A stretch of 64,000 nucleotides of DNA from Syntrophaceae bacterium (lineage in GTDB: Bacteria > Desulfobacterota > Syntrophia > Syntrophales > Smithellaceae). The notes under the pieces were generated by a model. That model worked only from the letters and a program-made list of their open reading frames with translations, did not search any database and had not been told where the DNA came from. A program made the translations under genes and the position numbers. Positions 43,794 to 51,217 of this stretch are shown here, piece by piece. Where the stretch lies: assembly GCA_003142535.1 (NCBI GenBank), contig PLMQ01000015.1:56693-120692 (forward strand), in the 5' to 3' direction. Every line of letters starts with the position of its first letter. Within the stretch, counting starts at the first letter, position 1.

Positions 43794-43946
43794 TGTTGAT
43801 ATTAACTGAATATCGCCATATTTCTATTGTTCCATCTTATTTCGCCAGACCCAAGATAAAAATATCAATCAAATGTCTTGATCAGTGCAATTGGCCGTTG
43901 CTGGATTTTAGCGGATAATTGGCCTTATAACTGACGAGCACAGTAA

Positions 43947-43972
43947 GAACAAGGGGTTGCAACCCCTTGTTC
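43947..43972. repeat. 26-bp perfect palindrome
   Basis: GAACAAGGGGTTG (43947-43959) is immediately followed by its reverse complement CAACCCCTTGTTC (43960-43972), with no spacer. There is no T-run, so it is not a standard terminator. It lies between two GT genes, 32 bp before the next start. The rest of 43794-44003 shows nothing coding. Confidence 0.85.
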
Positions 43973-44003
43973 AGTTAATGGATTTCAGCGGGAAACTTAC
44001 TTC

Positions 44004-44855
44004 ATGATTCAATATTTACCGGAGAAAAATTTGCATTCCAATAACAAAATTATCGGAGGAACGAGACAGAAAGGACACATCAAGAAATCTGTACCGGGGC
44101 TTCCGTTAATCAGTATAATTACAACTGTTTTCAATGCGAAAAACGAAATTGAAAAGAATATTGAAGCGGTTCAGTTTCAGAGCTATACCAACAAGGAACA
44201 TATCATTATCGACGGCGGGTCCACCGACGGTACTCTGGAAGTTTTACAGAGAAAAGATGCCGAAGTGGATTACTGGTTATCTGAGACCGATGCCGGTATT
44301 TATGACGCCATGAACAAGGGCATTGATGCCACAACTGGTGAGTGGATTTATTTTTCAGGGGTGGATGATTATTTTTATAGAAATAATACCTTGGTATCTG
44401 TTATGGAAAGCAAAAAAATAGCTGATGATGTTACTTTAGTATTGGGGAATATTATCTATCCTGACGGAAAAATATTCCGGAGCAGATTGGATAAAACAAT
44501 CTATCTAAAAAATACAATACATCATCAAGGTGCGTTTTACCGGCGCAGCGTATTTGATAAGTTTCGCTATGGTCGGACTATATCGTCAGGATTGAAAAAG
44601 AATTTCATCATTTCCGGAGACTACCAGTTGAATCTGCACTTGTTTACCGGAAAGGCAAAACATATTTATGTTGATGAAATTATAGCAAGATGTGGCCGAG
44701 GTATTTCCATGGAAGGAAGATTTGCCGGATACCTCGAGGAAATAAATATCCGGCATTTATACATAAATTTTTTTAGAGCCGTTTTTTTTGATATATTGAC
44801 ATTGCTCAGATATGGATGGAAAAAAGTTGATTTCCGTAATCATAGTAAACTTTAA
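44004..44855 (+). CDS. Glycosyltransferase family 2 (WcaA/colanic-type)
   Basis: 283 aa. ISIITTVFNAKNEIEKNIEA, IIDGGSTDGTLEVL, SETDAGIYDAMNKGID and FSGVDDYFYRNNTL are the motifs of GT2 enzymes with a short processive-like core. HHQGAFYRRSVFD and FIISGDYQLNLHLF follow. It likely adds an amino- or neutral sugar in the repeat unit. The last 44 bp overlap the next GT2 gene. Confidence 0.84.
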   Translation: MIQYLPEKNLHSNNKIIGGTRQKGHIKKSVPGLPLISIITTVFNAKNEIEKNIEAVQFQSYTNKEHIIIDGGSTDGTLEVLQRKDAEVDYWLSETDAGIYDAMNKGIDATTGEWIYFSGVDDYFYRNNTLVSVMESKKIADDVTLVLGNIIYPDGKIFRSRLDKTIYLKNTIHHQGAFYRRSVFDKFRYGRTISSGLKKNFIISGDYQLNLHLFTGKAKHIYVDEIIARCGRGISMEGRFAGYLEEINIRHLYINFFRAVFFDILTLLRYGWKKVDFRNHSKL

Positions 44856-45714
44856 CAGCAAAGATTATTTAGTAAAATGTGTAAATTCGGTATTAACCTC
44901 GACTACTCCCATTGAGGTGTTTGTTGTGGACAATGGTTCGGAAGACAGGAGCTTATCTTTATTAAAAGAGACTATCCATAATGAACCACGCGTACAGATC
45001 ATCGAAAATAAAATCAACACCGGTTTTGCACGGGCCAATAACCAGGCCATTCCCCTGACAAAAGGAGATTATATCCTTTTTTTGAATCCGGATTGTCTTA
45101 TTGATAAAGATGCCCTGGAGACGTTATTGGCCTGCATTAAATCATTGCCGCAAGCGGGAATGGCCGGGCCGCTGATTCTCAACCCCGATGGCACAGAGCA
45201 AGAAGGGGGGCGACGTGCCGTACCAACGCCATGGCGGTCTTTCGTTCGCGCCTTTGGCCTGTCCAGACTTCGTGAACGTTATCCCCGCCTCTTCTCGGAT
45301 TTTCTGCTGCACCACCAACCCCTTCCGGACTGCCCAGTTGAGGTTGAGGCCATTTCCGGCTCCTGCATGTTGGTAAAACACGACGCGTTGTTGGATGTCG
45401 GTCCCTTGGACGAGGGTTATTTCATGCACTGTGAAGATTTGGACTGGTGCATGCGTTTTCGCCAGCGGGGCTGGAAAATCATGTTTGTGCCGGAAGCAGA
45501 CGTAGTTCATTACCAGGGAACATGCAGTAAAGCAAAGCTGATTTTTGTGGAATGGCATAAACACAAAGGAATGCTGCGTTTTTATGGAAAATTTTTTCGC
45601 TATCAGTATCCCGGCGTTTTATTCTGGATTGTCGGAGCCGGCGTGTGGTTGAGATTTACTATGGTGGCTATTTATTATGGTATACAAAAAATCAAACAAA
45701 AGCTGAAAACATGA
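44812..45714 (+). CDS. Glycosyltransferase family 2 (rhamnosyltransferase-like), composition-mosaic gene
   Basis: 300 aa. VIIVNFNSKDYLVKCVNSVL, VVDNGSEDRSLSLL, NTGFARANNQAI and LFLNPDCLIDKD are WbbL-type motifs; GSCMLVKHDALLDVGPLDEG and YFMHCEDLDWCMRFRQRG hold the acceptor-side residues. A C-terminal membrane segment follows. The gene is AT-rich at its 5' end (14 G+C of 60 at 44821-44880) and GC-rich from about 45150 (39 of 60 at 45181-45240). The frame is intact across the change, which suggests a recombination joint within a functional gene. It overlaps the next gene by 4 bp. Confidence 0.85.
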   Translation: MDGKKLISVIIVNFNSKDYLVKCVNSVLTSTTPIEVFVVDNGSEDRSLSLLKETIHNEPRVQIIENKINTGFARANNQAIPLTKGDYILFLNPDCLIDKDALETLLACIKSLPQAGMAGPLILNPDGTEQEGGRRAVPTPWRSFVRAFGLSRLRERYPRLFSDFLLHHQPLPDCPVEVEAISGSCMLVKHDALLDVGPLDEGYFMHCEDLDWCMRFRQRGWKIMFVPEADVVHYQGTCSKAKLIFVEWHKHKGMLRFYGKFFRYQYPGVLFWIVGAGVWLRFTMVAIYYGIQKIKQKLKT

Positions 45715-46613
45715 CCACTTTTACAGGGCGTGTAGGAGTCATCGGCGCGACCAGTCTCGTTGGGGAATGTCTGCTGCCCCTGCTGATTGAGAGGGGATGG
45801 GAGGTCGTGGCATTTTCACGCCGGATGCAAGATACACAGCACCGCTTGAAAAATCTACTTGTCGACTGGCAACTTCTTCGGCAAGAAGAGTCTTCTGACG
45901 ACGGTAATATTCCCACTACGGAGAAACAGATATCGCATTGGATTTGTCTGGCGCCGATCTGGGTTTTACCGGAATACTTTCCGTTGCTTTCGCTTTACGG
46001 GGCCAAACATGTTGTGGCTATCTCCTCGACGAGCCGCTTTACTAAAGATAATTCTTCAGATCCCGCTGAACAGGCACTGGCAGAACGGCTGGTAGATGGC
46101 GAGCAGCTTTTTATCGGCTGGGCGGAAAAAAATCAAGTGCTCTGGACAATTTTGCGGCCGACGCTTATTTACGGTCTGGGGCGTGATAAGAATATCGGTG
46201 TGATTGCCCGCTTTATCCAGCGTTTTGCTTTTTCCCCGTTGCTTGGAGAGGCGCAGGGGCTACGGCAGCCAGTGCATGCGCACGATGTGGCATTAGGCTG
46301 TCTGGCCGCGCTGAACGCAGAAAAGGCATTTAATCGCTCCTATAATATTTCCGGCGGGGAAACACTTCCCTATCGGGCGATGGTCGAACGAATTTTTTTG
46401 GTACTTGGCAGGAAACCGCGCTTTGTAACGTTGCCCCTTTGGATTTTCCGTGGTACTGTATTTTGCTTGCGTGTATTGCCGCGTTTTCGCCACTGGTCGG
46501 TCGCTATGGCCGAAAGAATGAATCAGGATCTCGTGTTCGATCATGAAGATGCATCCAGGGATTTGGGTTTCTGCCCCCGTCCCTTCCTGCTGACCCGGGA
46601 GGATATATCTTGA
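45711..46613 (+). CDS. NAD(P)-dependent nucleotide-sugar epimerase-like protein
   Basis: 300 aa. GRVGVIGATSLVGECLLPLL holds a variant Gly-rich loop (GxxxxxG). VVAISSTSRFTKD follows, then TILRPTLIYGLGRDKNIGVI, LRQPVHAHDVALGCLAAL and YNISGGETLPYRAMV. Extended-SDR character is clear, but the Tyr-x3-Lys pair is not obvious, so catalysis may differ. ATGA overlap with the GT2 stop fixes the start at 45711 rather than an upstream in-frame start. GC-rich like the 3' half of the preceding gene. Confidence 0.75.
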   Translation: MTTFTGRVGVIGATSLVGECLLPLLIERGWEVVAFSRRMQDTQHRLKNLLVDWQLLRQEESSDDGNIPTTEKQISHWICLAPIWVLPEYFPLLSLYGAKHVVAISSTSRFTKDNSSDPAEQALAERLVDGEQLFIGWAEKNQVLWTILRPTLIYGLGRDKNIGVIARFIQRFAFSPLLGEAQGLRQPVHAHDVALGCLAALNAEKAFNRSYNISGGETLPYRAMVERIFLVLGRKPRFVTLPLWIFRGTVFCLRVLPRFRHWSVAMAERMNQDLVFDHEDASRDLGFCPRPFLLTREDIS

Positions 46614-46741
46614 TAATGCGATTCGCATGGTCCTGTTTGAAGTCGCGGAGAAATCAGTTAAAATGAATTCTTTTACCTTTTGAGCATGGCAACATCGTTC
46701 TTTGCACATTCATTTCACCATTCAAACAGGACAGGGGATTT

Positions 46742-47014
46742 GTGAGGAGCCTGTTGCCGTGCGGCAGATTTATTGAAATCTATATTCGCTGCAATGTTGA
46801 TGAATACTTGAAGCGTGACCCCAACGGATTGTACAAAAAAGCGCTATCAGGTTTAATAAAAGATTTTACCGGGCTATCTTCGCCCTATGAAGCTCCGGAA
46901 ACGCCAGAATTGATTATAGATACTGAAAGTTACACCGTGCAGATATGCGTTAATATGATAGAGAAATATCTAATCAGTAATTCCATCATCCCCGATAAAA
47001 ATATTTCCCGGTGA
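46742..47014 (+). pseudogene. APS kinase (CysC) remnant, C-terminal part only
   Basis: About 90 codons reading FIEIYIRCNVDEYLKRDPNG, LYKKALSGLIKDFTGLSSPY and EAPETPELIIDT match the C-terminal half of adenylylsulfate kinase. The N-terminal P-loop (GLSGSGKST) half is missing and no coding trace of it was seen in 46614-46741. A GTG could start translation but the product would lack ATP binding. In some glycan loci CysC supplies PAPS for sulfation. Confidence 0.8.
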
Positions 47015-47059
47015 TTCTGATCATGTCAATCAAAACGAGGTACTCCGAGGCCGTCTATT

Positions 47060-48583
47060 ATGAGTCTGCTCAAACAAAATATTAGCGCAAATTTATTCGG
47101 GAATAGTTGGCATGCCCTCATGGCGCTTGTGTTCGTACCCCTTTATATAAAATTTATGGGGGTGGAATCCTACGGGCTGATCGGTATTTTTGTCATGCTC
47201 CAGGTGATGACCGGACTTTTAGATATGGGACTGAGCGGTACATTGAACCGTGAAATGGCGCGGCTTTCCGTGCTGCCGGGCAGGGAACAGGAAGTACGCA
47301 ATCTGGTCCGTACGCTGGAAATTATTTACTGGTGCATGGCATTGGTTATCGGAATTGCGGTCATAGCGATATCGCCTTTCATTGCTCATCACTGGATCAG
47401 AGCAGAGCAATTATCATCCTCAACTATTGAACAGGCAGTTTTAATAATAGGATTTATATTGATGCTGGAATGGCCTAGCGGTTTCTACGCTGGCGGGCTT
47501 ATGGGGCTTCAACGCCAGATTATATTAAATGTGATTAATATAAGCACAAGCACTTTACGCGGCGTCGGTGCTGTTATGGTTTTGTGGCTGATTTCTCCCA
47601 CGATTCAGGCATTTTTTTTATGGCAGATCGTTATCAGTGTAATACATACTTTCCTTTTGACGCTTTTTTTCTGGCTAAGTCTGCCACAGGCAGGGAATCG
47701 GGCGGTTTTCCAAAAGCAGTTGCTAAAAGGCATCTGGCGGTTTGCCGCCGGGATGGGCGGCACCACTATGCTGGCAATAATTCTGACTCAAATGGATAAA
47801 TTGATCTTAAGTAAAATGCTTTCGCTGGAAATGTTTGGTTATTACGCGCTGGCCAGCTTAATTGCCATGAGTCCGCTGCGTTTGAGCGGGCCGATGTTTT
47901 TCAGTATTTATCCCCGATTCACCCAATTGGTTTCTCTAAACGAGCAGGAAGGCTTAAGGAAACTTTATCATAAAGGCTGTCAGCTTATGGCTGTTCTAAT
48001 TTTACCTGCTTCCATTGTTGTCGCTCTGTATTCTTATGAAATCATTTTGCTCTGGACGCAAAATCCTATAACTGCGGAAAGATCGCACTTGCTGGTTAGT
48101 ATTCTCATTTGCGGGACCGCCCTTAACGCTCTTATGGATCTTCCCCATGCGCTGCAATGGTCATTCGGCTGGACCAGATTATCATTTTTCAGAAATTTGG
48201 TGGCCGTTGGCCTGCTTGTGCCGTTGATAGTTTATATGACGACCAACTATGGCGCCGTCGGGGCAGCAAGTGTCTGGCTAATTTTAAACGTAGGTTATGT
48301 GCTTTTTGAAGTTCCGCTGATGCACCGCCGATTATTGCGGGAAGAAAAGTGGCGCTGGTATTGGCAGGATGTATTGATCCCGCTTGCTGCGGCTTTAGTA
48401 ATTGCCGCTTCCGGGAAATTATTTATCAACTCCTCAATGTCGCAATTTACGTTGCTGATTTATTTGTCGATAATTTCAGCCTTAACGCTGGGAATAACAG
48501 CCATTATCACACCGGTAACAAGAGACTGGCTTTTTGGGCAGTTGTTGAAAATTAAATCGGCATGTGGAGTAGTCAATACATAA
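47060..48583 (+). CDS. Polysaccharide flippase Wzx-like (MOP/MATE superfamily)
   Basis: 507 aa with about 12-14 transmembrane helices. It begins LLKQNISANLFGNSWHALMA, then PLYIKFMGVESYGLIGIFVM and DMGLSGTLNREMARL, the standard opening of Wzx/PST proteins. A second half repeats the fold (FGYYALASLIAMSPLRLSGP). It flips undecaprenyl-linked repeat units to the periplasm. This is the second export route in the window beside Wzm/Wzt. The sugar-phosphate transferase follows. Confidence 0.88.
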   Translation: MSLLKQNISANLFGNSWHALMALVFVPLYIKFMGVESYGLIGIFVMLQVMTGLLDMGLSGTLNREMARLSVLPGREQEVRNLVRTLEIIYWCMALVIGIAVIAISPFIAHHWIRAEQLSSSTIEQAVLIIGFILMLEWPSGFYAGGLMGLQRQIILNVINISTSTLRGVGAVMVLWLISPTIQAFFLWQIVISVIHTFLLTLFFWLSLPQAGNRAVFQKQLLKGIWRFAAGMGGTTMLAIILTQMDKLILSKMLSLEMFGYYALASLIAMSPLRLSGPMFFSIYPRFTQLVSLNEQEGLRKLYHKGCQLMAVLILPASIVVALYSYEIILLWTQNPITAERSHLLVSILICGTALNALMDLPHALQWSFGWTRLSFFRNLVAVGLLVPLIVYMTTNYGAVGAASVWLILNVGYVLFEVPLMHRRLLREEKWRWYWQDVLIPLAAALVIAASGKLFINSSMSQFTLLIYLSIISALTLGITAIITPVTRDWLFGQLLKIKSACGVVNT

Positions 48584-48627
48584 GATTTAAAAACCAGTTG
48601 GGAAGAAACGATACGAAAGATAAGGAT

Positions 48628-49188
48628 ATGAAGAAGATATTTGATTTGCTGCTTTCCCTTTGCTTAATTATAGTCTTGTCGGTTCCAATTTTTATCATTG
48701 CAGTTTTAGTCAGGCTGACTTCAAGGGGCCCTGCGCTGTACTGGTCTGATCGGGTAGGTTTGGGTAATAAGATTTTTAAAATGCCGAAATTCAGAACGAT
48801 GCGTATCGATACGCCTGCTGTTGCGACGCACTTATTGAAAGAGCCCGATGTTTATCTGACGCCGATAGGTCACTTTATGAGAAAAACGAGCCTGGATGAA
48901 TTGCCGCAATTGTGGAGCGTTTTAAGGGGGGATATGAGTTTTGTAGGTCCCAGGCCTGCTTTGTTCAATCAAGAGGATCTGGTTGCTTTGCGGACGGAGA
49001 AAGGGGTCCACCAATTAATTCCAGGGATCACGGGATGGGGGCAGATTAATGGCCGAGACGATATTCTGATTCCTAAAAAAGTGGAATATGATGCGTATTA
49101 TTTAAATAACAGATCATTTATTTTTGACTTGAAAATATTGTTATTGACAATACTAAAGGTTATTCGTGCAGAAAATGTCAGTCACTAA
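48628..49188 (+). CDS. Undecaprenyl-phosphate sugar-1-phosphate transferase (PglC/WcaJ-type)
   Basis: About 186 aa from ATG 48628; an in-frame ATG at 48562 adds 22 residues and overlaps wzx by 22 bp. One N-terminal re-entrant/membrane helix (FDLLLSLCLIIVLSVPIFII) is followed by the bacterial sugar transferase domain: SRGPALYWSDRVG, KMPKFRTMRIDT, TSLDELPQLWSVLRGDMSFV, GPRPAL and ITGWGQINGRD. The enzyme starts repeat units by transferring sugar-1-phosphate to undecaprenyl phosphate. Being short, it is the monotopic PglC type. It ends the plus-strand cluster just before a terminator. Confidence 0.9.
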   Translation: MKKIFDLLLSLCLIIVLSVPIFIIAVLVRLTSRGPALYWSDRVGLGNKIFKMPKFRTMRIDTPAVATHLLKEPDVYLTPIGHFMRKTSLDELPQLWSVLRGDMSFVGPRPALFNQEDLVALRTEKGVHQLIPGITGWGQINGRDDILIPKKVEYDAYYLNNRSFIFDLKILLLTILKVIRAENVSH

Positions 49189-49250
49189 AAATGATCAGTT
49201 GCCCATTATTCGTGAAACTCAAATTTCAAAACAAAGCATATTGAAATTTT

Positions 49251-49299
49251 GGCTTAATATCAATTTTAAGCCCTAAAAATTGATATTAAGCCTTTTTTT
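49251..49299 (+). terminator. Rho-independent terminator ending the plus-strand glycan cluster
   Basis: GGCTTAATATCAATTTT (49251-49267) pairs perfectly over 17 bp with AAAATTGATATTAAGCC (49276-49292) around an 8-nt loop, then seven T. The minus-strand side has no T-run, so it works for plus-strand transcripts only. Confidence 0.93.
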
Positions 49300-49300
49300 A

Positions 49301-49471
49301 CTATGACAGTTTTTTTGCCTCTTCTATCAGCATAATCGGTATATTATTAACAATCGCAAAAAGTAATTTACAGCGCTCACAAACCAAGCCTTCCAGCTTT
49401 TCATCAAATCTCACATTGCCCTTGCATTGCGGGCAGGCCAGAATTTCCAGCAGTTTCTCATTTAAAGCCAT
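49301..49471 (-). CDS. Trm112/UPF0434 (YcaR-like) small zinc-ribbon protein
   Basis: 56 aa, starting MALNEKLLEILACPQCKGNV. Cys13, Cys16, Cys31 and Cys34 form a zinc ribbon, and the tail is NNIPIMLIEEAKKLS. AAGGAGG stands 4-5 nt before the ATG. Family members bind and support methyltransferases; YcaR in Enterobacteria lies beside lpxK and kdsB. Here it is last in the lipid A operon direction, after waaC and a repeat, which agrees with that old linkage. The stop codon abuts the plus-strand terminator. Confidence 0.92.
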   Translation of the reverse strand: MALNEKLLEILACPQCKGNVRFDEKLEGLVCERCKLLFAIVNNIPIMLIEEAKKLS

Positions 49472-49489
49472 TGTTCCCTCCTTTTAATT

Positions 49490-49605
49490 GTGAAACTCCA
49501 ATTTCCATAACGCAGTGTAGGGAAATTGGCAAGGTGAACAATCCCGCGCAAGCGGAGGGTATAATACCCCGCAGCTTGCTTTGGGGTTCATACCCGTGAT
49601 TTTTC
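49490..49605. repeat. Dispersed repeat family A, copy 3, at the 3' end of waaC
   Basis: Shares ATCCCGCGCAAGCGGAGGG..TATAATACC and TTGCTTTGGGGTTCATACCCG with copy 1 (1-126). GCGGAGGGTATAATACCCCGC (49551-49572) is nearly palindromic. The last codons and stop of waaC (49588-49602) are made of repeat sequence, so the insertion replaced the gene's natural end. Confidence 0.75.
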
Positions 49606-50613
49606 TGCGATTACTGCAAATACCTGCTCGGGAGAAATATCTTGCATGCACTTTTTTGTCGAACATTTTTTCAGAAAGCAAGGACTGCAGGGCAAGCCTG
49701 CTCTGATTATTGTGTGTCCTGTACCATATGGCCCCGTTCGTGCCGGGTCGGTTGGGCCGAATAGGGCGATCACCGGAGCTCCTGCGGCTGCGGCCAGATG
49801 CATCGGTCCGGAGTCGGTTGTAATAACCATCATTGCCCGCTTGTAAAGATAGGCAAGGTCAAGCAAGGAAGTATTCCCGCCCAAATTAACAGGTCTTGAT
49901 TTTGCGAGCGCAATTATCTTTTCTATTGGTTCCTTTTCACTCCCGGTAAAAACAACGTTAATATGCAGATTGGCAGCAATTAAATCGGCCAGCTGCGCAA
50001 ATTTATCATCATCCCAGAGTTTTGTTTCCCAGTAGGCTACCGGATTAATAGCAATAAACTTTTTATTCCCCAGCCCATACTGATTAAATAAAAGTTGCCC
50101 CTCTGTTTCCGATTCGTTGGTTAAAGGAAGAGTAAATTCAGCATCATTGATATTTGCCCCCAAATAACGTGGAAAGTCCAGATAACGGTCGACAGCGTGC
50201 TTATTCATATCTTCGGGAATCTTCTCATTAAGAAACAAGTAGCTTAATTCCTGTAGCGAATCATAACCTAGCTTTCTTTTCCCGCCGCTGAGCAGAACAA
50301 TAATGGAGCTTTTCAGCAAACCGTGAAAATCAATAACCAGATCATAAGGGTGTTTTCGCAGTTTTTTCAGGAAAGACCTGATTTCCCGCAGCGGACGCCG
50401 TATTTGGCCTTTTTGCAAATCCTTAGCCCAGCTTTTACGGCGGGAAATAATAACCTCATTCAGGTAAGGGTGATTAGTGACTAATTCCGCAGCCGCTTCT
50501 TCGACTACCCAGGTTATGTGCGCATCTGGATAAAGTTTGCGCAATGCTGCCAGTGAAGGCAGGGTGTGAATTACATCACCAATGGCGCTGAGCTTGACAA
50601 TCATAATATTCAT
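49588..50613 (-). CDS. waaC: Heptosyltransferase I-like (WaaC), GT9
   Basis: 341 aa. It starts MNIMIVKLSAIGDVIHTLPS, the typical WaaC opening with the loop that binds ADP-heptose. DLVIDFHGLLKSSIIVLLSG, AINPVAYWETKLWDDDKFAQ, TTDSGPMHLAAAAGAPVIAL and FGPTDPARTGPYG follow. It adds the first heptose to Kdo in the inner core. It overlaps gmhB by 4 bp. Its C-terminal residues after AEK are coded by a dispersed repeat. Confidence 0.88.
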   Translation of the reverse strand: MNIMIVKLSAIGDVIHTLPSLAALRKLYPDAHITWVVEEAAAELVTNHPYLNEVIISRRKSWAKDLQKGQIRRPLREIRSFLKKLRKHPYDLVIDFHGLLKSSIIVLLSGGKRKLGYDSLQELSYLFLNEKIPEDMNKHAVDRYLDFPRYLGANINDAEFTLPLTNESETEGQLLFNQYGLGNKKFIAINPVAYWETKLWDDDKFAQLADLIAANLHINVVFTGSEKEPIEKIIALAKSRPVNLGGNTSLLDLAYLYKRAMMVITTDSGPMHLAAAAGAPVIALFGPTDPARTGPYGTGHTIIRAGLPCSPCFLKKCSTKKCMQDISPEQVFAVIAEKSRV

Positions 50614-51206
50614 TTATTGTCCTGCTTATCTTTTAGAATCCAACGGACGGCATCCAGTATATCCGCGGCGATAAAATTCGGCTTGTTTCCCGGCGTTGCC
50701 GCAGCGGGCCCATCATCCTGCAGCAAGTCTTCGCCATACCCTGTTTTTACTAATATTCCTTTTACTCCCACCTTCTTTGCCGTTTCCATATCCAGAAATC
50801 TGTCTCCGATAAGATAAGAGGCGGTAAGATCAATGCGCAATTCTTGGGCTGCATTTAACAACATGCCAGGTGCCGGTTTACGGCAGTTGCAATTCTGCAA
50901 ATATATTCCTTTCCCTTCTGTAGGATGATGCGGGCAGTAATAGAATTTATCTATGATTGCCCCTCGTTTATTTAAATCCGCCTGAATTAACTCATTTACA
51001 GACGCTACAAATTCCTCCGTAAAAAAACCTCTGGCCACACCGGCCTGATTACTGACCACCACGGTCTTCATGCCGCTGACATTAATCAATCTGATTGCTT
51101 CGTAGGCATTGGGAAATATTTTCAGTTTCTCGATGCTGTCGAGATAACCCACTTCTTCATTAATAGTTCCATCTCTATCCAGAAAAACGGCAACATTCTT
51201 TTTCAT
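50610..51206 (-). CDS. gmhB: D-glycero-beta-D-manno-heptose 1,7-bisphosphate 7-phosphatase GmhB
   Basis: 198 aa HAD phosphatase. Catalytic DRDGT is at 10-14, VVVSNQAGVARGFF is the second motif with substrate contacts, and GDRFLDMETA the last acidic motif. The zinc site is made by CPHHP and CNC (CRKP follows). It makes heptose-1-phosphate on the route to ADP-heptose. Lies between waaF and waaC, which use the final product; the gap to waaF is 11 bp. Confidence 0.92.
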   Translation of the reverse strand: MKKNVAVFLDRDGTINEEVGYLDSIEKLKIFPNAYEAIRLINVSGMKTVVVSNQAGVARGFFTEEFVASVNELIQADLNKRGAIIDKFYYCPHHPTEGKGIYLQNCNCRKPAPGMLLNAAQELRIDLTASYLIGDRFLDMETAKKVGVKGILVKTGYGEDLLQDDGPAAATPGNKPNFIAADILDAVRWILKDKQDNK

Positions 51207-51217
51207 AATTATACAGG

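Noticed and set aside
46742-47014. Functional small CysC
   Set aside because: The ATP-binding half is missing and no RBS supports the GTG start.
49251-49299. Bidirectional terminator serving the Trm112-like gene too
   Set aside because: The minus-strand side lacks a T-run after the stem.
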